From: Salinimicrobium sp963709775
GTDB lineage: Bacteria > Bacteroidota > Bacteroidia > Flavobacteriales > Flavobacteriaceae
NCBI GenBank assembly: GCA_963709775.1
Contig: CAVPXS010000017.1
Span: 434,001-498,000, forward strand
DNA: 64,000 bases
Reading direction: 5' to 3'
The position numbers were made by a program, and so were the translations under genes. Under the pieces are notes generated by a model. That model was given only the letters and a program-made list of their open reading frames with translations. It was not told where the DNA came from and did no database searches. Shown here in pieces: positions 36,911 to 45,818 of this stretch (its first letter is position 1; every line of letters starts with the position of its first letter).

Positions 36911-36959
36911 TTTGACGTTAGTCAGAATTTGACCAAAAACCAAACAAACCGATTTTAAA

Positions 36960-37202
36960 ATGAAAGTAGAAAATGAAATCCTATTCAGCAGAAACAAGAT
37001 TTATCGGCAAATAGCTGGTTCTTTAATATTTATTATAACAGGAATTTTGATCTTCTTGAATCCTGATTACTTTAAAGATATCAATATAGAATTTCTGAGG
37101 AATCCGATTATAATTAAAAGTATTGGTGTAACTGGTATTTTATTTTTCGGCTTAACTGGTATTATTGGAATTAAAAAACTTTTTAATAAAGAGAAAGATT
37201 AA
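36960..37202 (+). CDS. Small membrane protein, possibly truncated STM3941-like (80 aa)
   Basis: Begins MKVENEILFSRNKIYRQIAG and has two membrane helices (LIFIITGILIFLNPDYF, IKSIGVTGILFFGLTGIIGI). The N-terminal part has the look of STM3941 family proteins, which normally continue with a soluble domain. Downstream sequence in another frame (GIVDSFKFFRFIPPEISE) could be that domain's remnant, so the gene may be cut short by a frameshift. It belongs to the cassette into which the IS110 element inserted. Confidence 0.55.
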   Translation: MKVENEILFSRNKIYRQIAGSLIFIITGILIFLNPDYFKDINIEFLRNPIIIKSIGVTGILFFGLTGIIGIKKLFNKEKD

Positions 37203-37331
37203 TAATTGACTGAAATGGAATAGTTGACAGTTTCAAATTCTTCCGGTTTATTCCGCCTGAAATTTCTGAAGTTGATTTTTAGAGAACTTGAGAAATTAAT
37301 ACAAACCGAATTTGAACAAAATAAAAACGTT

Positions 37332-37462
37332 GGGTAACAACGTATAAAAAAAATGCTCAAACCTGTCTCAATTCGAAAGTCCGTGCTCGCTTGCAACGCC
37401 TGATTGTCCTGCGGACAATCAAGCTCGCCAGCTCGCACTATTTTTTATACGAGACGTTGTGC
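37332..37462 (+). repeat. attC-like site, L type
   Basis: Left box GGGTAAC, right box GTTGTGC; arms GTATAAAAAAAATGC / GCACTATTTTTTATAC. Confidence 0.8.
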
Positions 37463-37496
37463 ACTATTCACCAGAACCTAAAATAAAGAACCAAGG

Positions 37497-38000
37497 TTGA
37501 AAGAAGCGGATTTAGATAAAAAATTGATCCAAACATTGATTCAAATCAAAAGTATGTATCGGGAAAACAGCAAGATGATTCATTTGCGTTCTCTTTCCAA
37601 TTTTGTTCATACTCTGACCTCTGCACAGGACACAGATTCAAAGAACAACTCCAATAGAATTGCATTGAGCAGGGTGAGGAAAAAAGAATTGACTTTGGAA
37701 TACCTTAAACAATTAGAGGAAGAAAAACGAGTGACGGATGACTTGTCAGACAAATATTTCAATGAATACATTAAACCGTTGGGGAACTATATGTCTTCCT
37801 ACCACAAGTTCTCCTATATCGGTGGCGGAGCATTTCTTTTAAAATTTGCCGTATATCTGACCATAGGAATTGTCCTGGACTATCTTCTTCTACTAATCAC
37901 AGGAAGGTGGGTCTATTTTACTATCTTAATTTTAATCTTGTTCTCCTTCAGGTATTACAAAAAATATCAGCAAAAGAGAGTTTTTGGATACCGATATTGA
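37497..38000 (+). CDS. Cassette membrane protein (167 aa), TTG start
   Basis: No ATG near the leader; a TTG preceded by CCAAGG is taken. An alternative ATG lies at 37554. The N-terminal 100 residues are helical and charged (KKLIQTLIQIKSMYRENSKM, LRSLSNFVHTLTSAQD), followed by two membrane helices (FLLKFAVYLTIGIVLDYLLLL; VYFTILILILFSFRYY). Unknown family. Opens TTGTGCACTATT, closes AACAGTGCACAA. Confidence 0.65.
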   Translation: MKEADLDKKLIQTLIQIKSMYRENSKMIHLRSLSNFVHTLTSAQDTDSKNNSNRIALSRVRKKELTLEYLKQLEEEKRVTDDLSDKYFNEYIKPLGNYMSSYHKFSYIGGGAFLLKFAVYLTIGIVLDYLLLLITGRWVYFTILILILFSFRYYKKYQQKRVFGYRY

Positions 38001-38011
38001 AAAAGAACAGT

Positions 38012-38142
38012 GCACAACAACATATAAAAACAATGCTAAAACCTGTCTTGAATCGAAACTCCGTGCGCACTTGCTGCGTCTGATTTTCTTGCGAAAATCA
38101 TTGCCGGCAATCGCCGCACTGTTTTTATACGAGACGTTGTGA
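38012..38142 (+). repeat. attC-like site, L2 variant
   Basis: Left box GCACAAC, right box GTTGTGA; hairpin with GATTTTC/GAAAATC and a CTTGC loop region change. Confidence 0.75.
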
Positions 38143-38159
38143 ATAATGCAAAGAAAAAC

Positions 38160-38999
38160 ATGAATAAAGTATATCACATCCTAATTCTGACATTATTAGG
38201 AACCGTCTGTTTTTCTTTCCAGACGACAAATGTCACTGCATTGACGGATTCCCAGTTTTATACCGATTCGATCTACAGCAAGAATTTGGGAGAATATCGA
38301 AAACATAATGTGTATTTACCAAAAGGATTTAATATACAACATCAGTATCCAATTATTTATTCAACTGACGGAAGTACGTCATTAGAAAGAAACTTTTACA
38401 AAGTAACATTGGATTCACTAATTGAAAATAAAATCATAGAACCTACAATTTATATTGCCAGTCATTCGAATCCCAGGATTGCGGACACTAAGAATGCTGG
38501 AGATGGTAAAAAAATTAAAATCGACTATAGAAATTTTGAATATGTAGAGACTTTTAAATTTGGAACATTTGACCCAGACCTTTCCAATAGATTTAAGAAC
38601 CATTTACTTTATTTTAAGGATGAATTGATTTCTCAAGTTGAAAAGAAATTGAATCAAGACCTCCAAAAGAAAGATAGGTTTTTCTATGGGGTTTCTAATG
38701 GAGCCGGTTTTGGTGCGAATCTACTCAACAAATATCCCGATGTCATAGGAACGTACATTTGTTATTCTACATTAGGCTCAAATGTCAAAGGAAATGAATG
38801 GCACCGCGAAGAAAAATATCCGGATTTATATTTACAATATGGAGATGAAGAAAGCTTTGTCTTTAAACAGGAAACCGAGGACCTTGTAACCGAATATAAA
38901 AATTCAAACTCATTTTTCGAGCTGGAAGTATTTAAGGGTGGACATGATTATAAGAAATGGAATGAAGGTTTTATAAGAACGATTAGCAAGTTGTTATAA
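38160..38999 (+). CDS. Secreted alpha/beta-hydrolase, putative esterase (279 aa)
   Basis: ATG at 38160 (MNKVYHILILTLLGTVCFSF) gives a signal peptide; a GTG 21 bases earlier is less likely. The fold is that of the enterochelin-esterase/esterase D group: YPIIYSTDGSTSLERN near residue 70, the nucleophile elbow FYGVSNGAGFGANLL near residue 180, a probable acid in YLQYGDEESF and the His in FKGGHDYKKW. Triad appears complete. Likely hydrolyses an ester outside the cytoplasm. Sole gene of its cassette. Confidence 0.82.
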   Translation: MNKVYHILILTLLGTVCFSFQTTNVTALTDSQFYTDSIYSKNLGEYRKHNVYLPKGFNIQHQYPIIYSTDGSTSLERNFYKVTLDSLIENKIIEPTIYIASHSNPRIADTKNAGDGKKIKIDYRNFEYVETFKFGTFDPDLSNRFKNHLLYFKDELISQVEKKLNQDLQKKDRFFYGVSNGAGFGANLLNKYPDVIGTYICYSTLGSNVKGNEWHREEKYPDLYLQYGDEESFVFKQETEDLVTEYKNSNSFFELEVFKGGHDYKKWNEGFIRTISKLL

Positions 39000-39017
39000 G
39001 CGCCCAAAAAGCACTAT

Positions 39018-39148
39018 TCACAACAATGCATAAAAACAATGCTATCTTAATATCGAATCGAAAGTCTGTGCGTACTTGCTGCGTCTGATTTTCCTGCGGA
39101 AAATCATCGCCGGCAATCGCCGCACTGTTTTTATACGAGACGTTGTGC
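39018..39148 (+). repeat. attC-like site, L2 variant
   Basis: Left box TCACAAC, right box GTTGTGC; GATTTTCC/GGAAAATC hairpin. Confidence 0.78.
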
Positions 39149-39161
39149 ATAATTTAAAAAA

Positions 39162-39698
39162 ATGAAAGAAACCATATTAGAAGCTTTACACGAACTGCAA
39201 AAGGACACGGAAAAAATAGATTCCGGGGAAACTTTAACTGATTGGAAAAATAAAGCCACCAATATTATTATTAGAGTATACGGACGAGATAGCAAACCAG
39301 AGAAACAAATTAATTCGTTGTCTTACCTCTGGTATGTGGACGGAGGGAATAATGCTTACCGTCGGAAAGAACAAGCGTATAATTTAGTGGAAGGACTTAT
39401 AAAGGAGATTGAGAGATTTGGATTACCTGATAAAATGGTTCCTGACAATGAAAAATATAATATTAACATCACTCAAAATTCTAATCAATCAACTAATATT
39501 CAATTAAGTCTAATTGTCGAATCGATTCAGGATGAATTGAATGGAAAACAATTGAAAGAATTACAAGAAGTCCTTCAAAGTGAGGATGATGTGGAGTCTA
39601 AAAAGACGAAAATTGCGGATAAATTAAAAAAGTTTGGTAGTGATGTGGCTTCAAATGTTTTAGCTACAATTCTTACTAATCCAAATATTTACGGATAA
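39162..39698 (+). CDS. Cassette protein, hypothetical; possible defence-associated (178 aa)
   Basis: A soluble protein in two parts: a helical N-terminus (KETILEALHELQKDTEKIDS... SLSYLWYVDGGNNAY) and a C-terminal region beginning NITQNSNQSTNIQLSLIVES, then GKQLKELQEVLQ and KKFGSDVASNVLATIL. The Asn/Gln-rich linker plus such a helical tail occurs in effector-associated proteins of Bacteroidota, but I cannot name the family. Opens TTGTGCATAATT, closes AACTATGCACAA. Confidence 0.7.
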   Translation: MKETILEALHELQKDTEKIDSGETLTDWKNKATNIIIRVYGRDSKPEKQINSLSYLWYVDGGNNAYRRKEQAYNLVEGLIKEIERFGLPDKMVPDNEKYNINITQNSNQSTNIQLSLIVESIQDELNGKQLKELQEVLQSEDDVESKKTKIADKLKKFGSDVASNVLATILTNPNIYG

Positions 39699-39706
39699 AA
39701 AACTAT

Positions 39707-39837
39707 GCACAACAATGAATAACACAAATTGCGGAATACCCTTTAAAAATGACATTTTTGACTACTATTTAAGAACAGGTTAAAACTGACAAATTCAAGT
39801 TTCCAAACCGCAACTTGCGTTATTCGGGACGTTGTAG
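39707..39837 (+). repeat. attC-like site, E2 type
   Basis: Left box GCACAAC, right box GTTGTAG. Arms AATGAATAACACAAATTGCGG and CCGCAACTTGCGTTATTCGGG; AAAAATGACATTTTTGACTAC in the centre. Confidence 0.7.
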
Positions 39838-39849
39838 CTAATTTAAAAA

Positions 39850-40353
39850 ATGAAAACCAACATAATCCGTTACGACAAATTAAGCACGTGGGATATAATA
39901 TCTCTGACTGTTTATTTTTTAATCTCAATGTCCATTCTTTTTGTCGGACAAAAAGGTTATGAATTTAAAGAACATTTTATTTCAATTTACGCCTTTTCGA
40001 CACCTCTATTTTTGTACTTAATTAATTATAAATCTTTAAGGAATTTTATCGTCTACGTGATTTGGCTGATTTTCTCATTATTTCATATTGGGCTTTATTT
40101 TGTAATTCAGGATAAACTATACTTTGACATTTCGCACGAGTATGCCGTTGACGGATTATTGTATATTTTTCCTTTTCTACTTTATTTTCAGTTGGCAAGA
40201 ATTGTTCATTTAAAGATAAAGAATACCGAATTAGTAGCACCTTCTTGGGGCGGTTCATTTGATATATTTGACAACAGAAACATTGACCTGCTGGACTATC
40301 TATTCTTTATTTTTTTCTTTATCATCTGGGTCATTATAATTCCAATAACTTAA
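39850..40353 (+). CDS. Cassette membrane protein (167 aa)
   Basis: Five hydrophobic segments (IISLTVYFLISMSILFV, IYAFSTPLFLYLI, FIVYVIWLIFSLFHIGLYF, LLYIFPFLLYFQL, YLFFIFFFIIWVIIIPI). Cytoplasmic charged loop KIKNTELVAPSWGG. Unknown family. ATG follows AATTTAAAAA, the standard cassette leader. Opens TTGTAGCTAATTT, closes AAACTAGCTACAA. Confidence 0.72.
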   Translation: MKTNIIRYDKLSTWDIISLTVYFLISMSILFVGQKGYEFKEHFISIYAFSTPLFLYLINYKSLRNFIVYVIWLIFSLFHIGLYFVIQDKLYFDISHEYAVDGLLYIFPFLLYFQLARIVHLKIKNTELVAPSWGGSFDIFDNRNIDLLDYLFFIFFFIIWVIIIPIT

Positions 40354-40362
40354 ATAAACTAG

Positions 40363-40492
40363 CTACAACAACATATAAAAACCATGCTCAAACCTGTCTT
40401 GACTCGAAACTCCGTGCTCGCTTGCAACGCCTGATTGTCCTACGGACAATCCAGCTCGCCAGCTCGCACTGTTTTTATACGGGACGTTACCT
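40363..40492 (+). repeat. attC-like site, L type
   Basis: Left box CTACAAC, right box GTTACCT; one base change in ACATATAAAAACCATGC. Confidence 0.8.
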
Positions 40493-40751
40493 CACATTAT
40501 CAATTCGAAAGGCAGTTATTTTTTGCCATTTTTGAGAGGTAAGGTTTCTGATAATTCCAGTCGCAGTTTTCGGCTCGAAAAGTCGGTTCCTAAAAGCCAT
40601 TTTTGAGACTTTTGTTTGGCAACGGTTCTGGTTGATCACGACGACGGACTTTACTCAGACGCGGAGTTAACGGATCGGTTCAAGCTGGATGTTTAGGTTA
40701 AAATGAACATTAAATTTTAGCTGGAATGGGCACAGCGGATTATAAAACGTG
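40487..40751 (+). repeat. Family C non-coding cassette, copy 4
   Basis: Opens TTACCTCACATTATCAATTC, closes ACGTGAGGTAAC; two CATTTTTGAGA motifs. Confidence 0.75.
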
Positions 40752-40882
40752 AGGTAACATTGTATAAAAAAAATGCTCAAACCTGTCTCGATTCGAAAGT
40801 CTGTGCTCGCTTGCAACGCCCGATTGTCCTGCGGACAATCAAGCTCGCCAGCTCGCACTATTTTTTATACGGGACGTTCTAC
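40752..40882 (+). repeat. attC-like site, L type
   Basis: Left box AGGTAAC, right box GTTCTAC. The C after GTT is unique among the right boxes here. Confidence 0.8.
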
Positions 40883-40903
40883 GCAATTTCAATTCTAAAC
40901 CAC

Positions 40904-41149
40904 ATGAACAAACGACGACTTTTGAAAATTTCTAGATCTATTGGAAAATCACTTTTTGTACTTCTGACGGTTATTTTGTCTATTGGTTATGCCATCTCAT
41001 TAATAGCGGAAATAAAAGCTCCGACTTCAAACGATCTACAGACAAATGATTTCATTATCATGGGGATATTCTTACTGATTTTGATTTTTATAAACTTAAA
41101 ATGGGTCTTCGGACTTTTTGAACGTAAAGAATCCCGACCACGGTTATAA
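40904..41149 (+). CDS. Small membrane protein of a cassette (81 aa)
   Basis: ATG at 40904 (MNKRRLLKISRSIGKSLFVL); the longer upstream frame reads attC. Two membrane helices (LFVLLTVILSIGYAISLIA; FIIMGIFLLILIFINLKWVFGLF). Unknown family. Opens TTCTACGCA, closes TGCGTAGAA. Confidence 0.68.
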   Translation: MNKRRLLKISRSIGKSLFVLLTVILSIGYAISLIAEIKAPTSNDLQTNDFIIMGIFLLILIFINLKWVFGLFERKESRPRL

Positions 41150-41216
41150 CCTCATGATGCGGCTGACCAAAATTTATTGTGATACCAATTCAGATCTCAT
41201 AGTGAAAGAAAACTGC

Positions 41217-41346
41217 GTAGAACAACATATAAAAACAATGCTTAAACCTGTCTCAATTCGAAATTCTGTGCTCGCTTGCAACGCCTGATTGTCCTGCGGA
41301 CAATCAAGCTCGCCAGCTCGCACTGTTTTTATACGGGACGTTGTGT
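41217..41346 (+). repeat. attC-like site, L type
   Basis: Left box GTAGAAC, right box GTTGTGT. The left box deviates at the same place as its cassette start (GTTCTAC), a compensated change. Confidence 0.82.
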
Positions 41347-41372
41347 ACCATTTATCAGAAACTAAATTTTAA

Positions 41373-42038
41373 ATGAAAGATCGGATTCATCTTTTACTCA
41401 AATTTGGAAGTAAAAAAAATATAGAAGATCTATACAAAAACGGAACAGTCTATCTGAATACCCTCGAGTATTTTCAATTCCAGGAAAATAATAGTTATAG
41501 AGGAGATCCACAGGAGGCGACAGTCCACATTAAAAATTTTCCAAATCCAGAAAATTATACACTCACTTTTACCGACACTAAAACTGGAAAATCCTTTAGC
41601 AAAAAACCTGGTGAACTATTTCTGAGCTACAAAAACTTATCTCCTGGTAATTTATATTCACTTTATGGCATTAAGCACTCTGATTTTGTTGATGGGATTT
41701 TTCGAGTTGATCCAAAAGTGAAAGAATTCGGGTCTCATTTTTTAGTGATAAGCAATCCCGCACAGTTTATGGAAAGGCTCAAATCCAAAATCAAAGAGTC
41801 AGGAATGGAGTTCCAAGCACAAGCCGTGGAATATTATGACAAATGGAAACATAACGGATCACTGACATTATTTCACAAGACCTGGGAATACAAATACCAA
41901 AATGAATATAGGATTTTAGTGAACAATAAAACCGATAAACCAATTAAATTTAGCTTAGGAAGCTTAGAGGACATATCGCAAATTTTAGAAACGGACAGAA
42001 TTCAGCATTTGCAATTTACAATGAGTATAGGAAAATAA
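41373..42038 (+). CDS. Cassette protein, paralogue of 34445 gene (221 aa)
   Basis: Full-length homologue of the 230-residue product at 34445, sharing LLKFGSKKNIEDLYKNGT, SYRGD, GNLYSLYGIK, KEFGSHFLVI, LFHK and ETDRIQHLQF. The order of conserved blocks is identical, so the two cassettes descend from one gene, yet they lie 6 kb apart with different cassette tags. Function unknown. Confidence 0.75.
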   Translation: MKDRIHLLLKFGSKKNIEDLYKNGTVYLNTLEYFQFQENNSYRGDPQEATVHIKNFPNPENYTLTFTDTKTGKSFSKKPGELFLSYKNLSPGNLYSLYGIKHSDFVDGIFRVDPKVKEFGSHFLVISNPAQFMERLKSKIKESGMEFQAQAVEYYDKWKHNGSLTLFHKTWEYKYQNEYRILVNNKTDKPIKFSLGSLEDISQILETDRIQHLQFTMSIGK

Positions 42039-42044
42039 AACGGT

Positions 42045-42175
42045 ACACAACAACGTATAAAAAAAATGCTCAAACCTATCTCAAATCGAAACTCCGTGCG
42101 CACTTGCAACGCCTGATTGTCCTGCGGACAATCAAGCTCGCCAGCTCGCACTATTTTTTATACGAGACGTTGTAA
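42045..42175 (+). repeat. attC-like site, L type
   Basis: Left box ACACAAC, right box GTTGTAA; arms GTATAAAAAAAATGC / GCACTATTTTTTATAC. Confidence 0.8.
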
Positions 42176-42577
42176 GCCATTGCTTTACGCGGATGGGCAT
42201 TTTTTGAAAGTCCTGGGCTGGTTTAATAGGGGAGTACAGATAAGGGAAAGAAAAGGATATGACCATAGGGAACTATCCCCAAGTATGTTGCGATGAGATC
42301 GTGGAGAGTCTTTTAACTATCCAAACGTTATCACGTTACAAATACTTGTGGTTAAGGTAGTTGAAATTTTTGATATAGTCAATGGGTTCAACTAACTTAA
42401 TTTTTCCCTTATCTGGACGGACCACTGATTGCGCCCACCCCTTATTCCACAATCTTTAGAACTACTTCTAAACCCAATGGAAACGGGGTACGGATCTCAA
42501 AAAATGACTTTTAAATTTCGGCCGCTTCAACCAACAGTTCCTTTTTGGTTATCTTTTCAATCTGATAACCAAACAGC
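42170..42577 (+). repeat. Family A non-coding cassette, copy 4
   Basis: Nearly identical to copies 1-3, with AACGGGGTACGGATCTC in place of AACGAGGTACGGACT. Confidence 0.75.
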
Positions 42578-42654
42578 TTACAACACTATGTAAATGCAAT
42601 GGCCCAAATCATTAGCCTGAAAAGGGGCCACAGCATTTACACGTACCGTTAGCC
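42578..42654 (+). repeat. attC-like site, S type
   Basis: Left box TTACAAC, right box GTTAGCC; one A shorter in the loop (CCCAAATC). Confidence 0.75.
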
Positions 42655-42726
42655 ATAATTTTTATTAATGGCTATAGTTAAATAAATTAGCATTCTGAAA
42701 ACCATAACAACTAACCAATTTTAAAT

Positions 42727-43170
42727 ATGAAGAAAAAATTACTCGCTGTAATTTTACCAGCATTTTTTGGTCCTTTTGGATTATTCTACACATCGACTTT
42801 TGCAGCCTCAATAATGATTTTTATCAGTTTGCTGCTCGGCTTAATTCTAGCAGCCCAAGGAAACTTGGATTCATTAATATTATTTTCCATTATTCTACAA
42901 CCACTTATAATATTTTGGAGTGTCTTACTATTACAAGAAAAAGAAAAAAATAATAAGGTGGATAATGAAACAGAAATAAAGATTGGTGGTGAGGCACTAA
43001 TTTATTCCCTCGCACTTTTATTTCTCACATTATTCATAACTCTAGTATTTTCAATAATTTTTCCAAAAAATTTCTTACAAGAAAGTTCTACTCTTTTTTA
43101 TATAACAATTTTATCCCTTTCAATAATAACTTCTATTACTCTCATCACTAATCCTAATAATAACAAATGA
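42727..43170 (+). CDS. Cassette membrane protein (147 aa)
   Basis: Five hydrophobic segments with a charged loop EKEKNNKVDNETEIKIGGEA. It overlaps the downstream lipoprotein gene by four bases (ATGA), so the two are co-translated and form one of only a few two-gene cassettes. Unknown family, inner membrane expected. Confidence 0.72.
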   Translation: MKKKLLAVILPAFFGPFGLFYTSTFAASIMIFISLLLGLILAAQGNLDSLILFSIILQPLIIFWSVLLLQEKEKNNKVDNETEIKIGGEALIYSLALLFLTLFITLVFSIIFPKNFLQESSTLFYITILSLSIITSITLITNPNNNK

Positions 43171-44387
43171 AAAAATTCTTTACTTTTTTAATCTTAATTA
43201 TTTCACTTTCTTCTTGTAAGGATTCTTTAAAAAAAATTGGTAGAGAAATGGCTACCGAAACAAGAACTGAAATTGAACTAAAAAAACTCTGTTCAAATTC
43301 CGAAGTAAAAAATATAATTATTTCTTCAATCAAGGAGGAAATGATTGTAAACTTAACAATGTATAAAATGGAAGGGGATTTGAATTTTGCTTCATTATTT
43401 CTAGAGCCTCTTCAACAATATTCAGATAAAGATTTATCACAAAATCTTAGAAACAAAATGGAGTCCGAAATAAGAAAATTCTTGAACGGTCAAGAAACAA
43501 ATTTAGATCCTAATGAAATTTCTATAATTGAAGAATCAATAAGCCAGATTGATTATAATTTTAAAGAATTGAATGGGACTAGACCAATCAATCTTGAACC
43601 TGATTTAAAAAAGTGCGATTGTAAAGGTAACTTAGAATTGATAAATGATTATAACTATAGTTTTGAATATTCAGTTCAAGAAACCGATACTCATTATTTC
43701 ACTGAATTATTAGGTTTTTCAGAAATAGAATTCGAAGAATTAGTTAATTATCTCAACCTAAACGGAGTAAAGAAAAATTCAAAGATTGATCAAAAAAATC
43801 TATCTGAAAAACAAGAAAAAATTGATGAGAACCAATTATGGAAAGAAAATAAAACTACTTCTAAAATTGGGAATTATACAGTAAAATCGGACAAATCATA
43901 TTTCTATGCAGAACCTTTTTCCGAAAATAAAAGAAAAGCATATTTAGTTAAAGGAGATAAAATTAAGATTTCCAAAATTTCAGAAAATGGAACTTATGGT
44001 TTTGGTTTATTCGAAAATAAATCGGGCCAAATAACAAAAGGCTGGCACAAATTAGACGATTTATCCTACACGAATAATCTATTGGAGAAATATAAATTTA
44101 ATCAAGTCCTCCAATTTGATAGAGTAGATAATGAACCCGTTTTTAATAAAGAAATACCAACTAATGCCATTGTTGAAATTAGTAAAACAAAAATTTCAGT
44201 AAACTTAGGATTTGGAAATATTATATATCAAATTATCTCTCAAAATAAAGATTTAGAAGATCCATCAGTAACTATTTATGATTGTTTTGAAAAAAATGAC
44301 CCAGATACAAAATGTATCTTTTCAATTCGAGAGAATAATATTGTAATGGTAAAAGAAAACGAAATGTTTCAATTCATAAACCGTTAA
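43167..44387 (+). CDS. Cassette lipoprotein with SH3-like domain (406 aa)
   Basis: Lipoprotein signal KKFFTFLILIISLSSCKDSL with Cys near residue 17. The N-terminal half is helical with Cys residues (KKCDCKGN). Residues about 235-305 (SYFYAEPFSENKRKAYLVKG, then KISKISENGTYGFG and TKGWHKLDDL) match a bacterial SH3-like domain in pattern. C-terminal part resembles a small beta domain. Function unknown; likely at the membrane with its partner from the overlapping gene. Confidence 0.75.
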   Translation: MKKFFTFLILIISLSSCKDSLKKIGREMATETRTEIELKKLCSNSEVKNIIISSIKEEMIVNLTMYKMEGDLNFASLFLEPLQQYSDKDLSQNLRNKMESEIRKFLNGQETNLDPNEISIIEESISQIDYNFKELNGTRPINLEPDLKKCDCKGNLELINDYNYSFEYSVQETDTHYFTELLGFSEIEFEELVNYLNLNGVKKNSKIDQKNLSEKQEKIDENQLWKENKTTSKIGNYTVKSDKSYFYAEPFSENKRKAYLVKGDKIKISKISENGTYGFGLFENKSGQITKGWHKLDDLSYTNNLLEKYKFNQVLQFDRVDNEPVFNKEIPTNAIVEISKTKISVNLGFGNIIYQIISQNKDLEDPSVTIYDCFEKNDPDTKCIFSIRENNIVMVKENEMFQFINR

Positions 44388-44395
44388 AAAACTAT

Positions 44396-44528
44396 GGCTA
44401 ACATCGGCTCATCGCAAATAACGGGTATTACCGAAAAAGTGTAATTTTAGAAACCAGGAAAGAAAATGGTTAATCCGACAAGTTCGCATCCCTACTCCCG
44501 CAACTTGCGATAGCCGTGACCGTTGTAC
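44396..44528 (+). repeat. attC-like site, E3 type
   Basis: Left box GGCTAAC, right box GTTGTAC. Arms CGGCTCATCGCAAAT and ACTTGCGATAGCCGTG; right end CGTGACCGTTG differs from the others. Confidence 0.68.
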
Positions 44529-44539
44529 AACATTAGAAT

Positions 44540-45076
44540 ATGAGTTTATTTAAAAAAGTTACGATTGGAATTTTAGTATTAATTGGCTTGGCTATATTCT
44601 GGGTTGTTTTCGAACTTAATGCCGAGGACCAGGAGGAAGCGAAATTTATTAGCATTGAAGTTCCTGAGGATATGAATTTTGAAAAACCAATTGAATTTCT
44701 GACGGATAAACAAATAGATTCTTTAGAATCTATGGATGTTAACCAGGAAAAAATTATTGTAGTCGGAAATGGATACAACGGTTATAATTTTTATATGTGG
44801 CACAAACCAACTGCGAAGGGAGAAATATTTGTCAAAGCATTTGAACTAACGCAAAATGTACAGTTGTCCGAAGAAGAATTAGCCGAACGGACTAAAAACC
44901 AAATTACGGATTTAGGTAGTGCCTTTAAGTTATACAAAGGAAGTTCGGTTATCTATGAAGGAACTTTTTCAAATTTTTATCCGACTCGATTTGAGCTGTG
45001 GTTTAAATCCGAAAGTTCAGATATTGAGAAAAAGCTGACAGAGAAAAATTATCTGATTGATGGTTGGGATAGATAA
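44540..45076 (+). CDS. Membrane-anchored cassette protein (178 aa)
   Basis: One N-terminal helix (KVTIGILVLIGLAIFWVVF), then an exported domain with EDMNFEKPIEFLTDKQIDSL and NGYNGYNFYMWHKPTAKGEI. No family recognised. Opens TTGTACAAC, closes GTTGTACAA. Confidence 0.7.
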   Translation: MSLFKKVTIGILVLIGLAIFWVVFELNAEDQEEAKFISIEVPEDMNFEKPIEFLTDKQIDSLESMDVNQEKIIVVGNGYNGYNFYMWHKPTAKGEIFVKAFELTQNVQLSEEELAERTKNQITDLGSAFKLYKGSSVIYEGTFSNFYPTRFELWFKSESSDIEKKLTEKNYLIDGWDR

Positions 45077-45082
45077 AACGTT

Positions 45083-45212
45083 GTACAACAACATATAAAA
45101 ACAATGCTTAATTTAGTCTCAATTCGAAGCTCCGTGCTCGCTTGCAACGCCTGATTGTCCTGCGGACAATCAAGCTCGCCAGCTCGCACTGTTTTTATAC
45201 GAGACGTTACAA
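45083..45212 (+). repeat. attC-like site, L type
   Basis: Left box GTACAAC, right box GTTACAA; standard arms and hairpin. Confidence 0.8.
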
Positions 45213-45274
45213 AAAATGCCGCTGACAACCCGATATTAATTATTAAAATCCAGAATTCAAATAAATCAAAATAA

Positions 45275-45811
45275 ATGATCACACTTGTAGAGTTGAAAAA
45301 CAAAATTTTATTGATTGAAGATGATTTACATTCTTTAGCAGAATTTATTACTCCTCAAACAGATCTACATATGTTATATTTATTAAAACTTGCCTGTAGT
45401 GAAGGATTAAATATAGAAGATGTCGACAAAGGGAGATTCCTTGAAGCGAATACAAATGATTTAAAATTGCAAAAAGAAGAAAACCAATCTGACAAAACTG
45501 ACTTTATAAATATTTCGCTGGACCATATTTTAAAAGAAGGAAAAAAATACACTTATAGAGACTTTTTCGATGTCTTCGGTCTTAATTCCCAAATAAACGC
45601 AGAATTAATGATTGAAGATGTGAAATCTGAATTAGGAAAAGACTTGAACATTGCATTTGAATCTCCTTCAGATAAGCTTTTTGACTTAAATTTAAATAAT
45701 CTTAGAACTCTTGAAGAACTTTTAAATCATTTAAACAGTGATCAGAAAAAAAGAAAAATAATTTTTAAAAATCCGTGGTGGAAGTTCTGGTTACTGGAAA
45801 AATCTTATTAG
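45275..45811 (+). CDS. Cassette protein, hypothetical (178 aa)
   Basis: Soluble, acidic and helical, beginning MITLVELKNKILLIEDDLHS and ending in an aromatic/basic tail WWKFWLLEKSY. No recognised domain. First gene of a two-gene cassette; the next gene starts 7 bases later. Cassette start TTACAAAAAATGCCGCTGAC and end GACGGGCGGCACATTTTGTAAC are family-B-like flanks around these genes. Confidence 0.65.
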   Translation: MITLVELKNKILLIEDDLHSLAEFITPQTDLHMLYLLKLACSEGLNIEDVDKGRFLEANTNDLKLQKEENQSDKTDFINISLDHILKEGKKYTYRDFFDVFGLNSQINAELMIEDVKSELGKDLNIAFESPSDKLFDLNLNNLRTLEELLNHLNSDQKKRKIIFKNPWWKFWLLEKSY

Positions 45812-45818
45812 AAAAATA

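Larger units (their letters stand above)
35246..36940 (+). mobile_element. IS110-group insertion sequence within a cassette (approximate)
   Basis: Transposase with about 150-290 bases of non-coding DNA upstream and a short segment downstream, inside one cassette. No terminal inverted repeats seen, as expected for the IS110 group. Boundaries are approximate. Confidence 0.6.
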
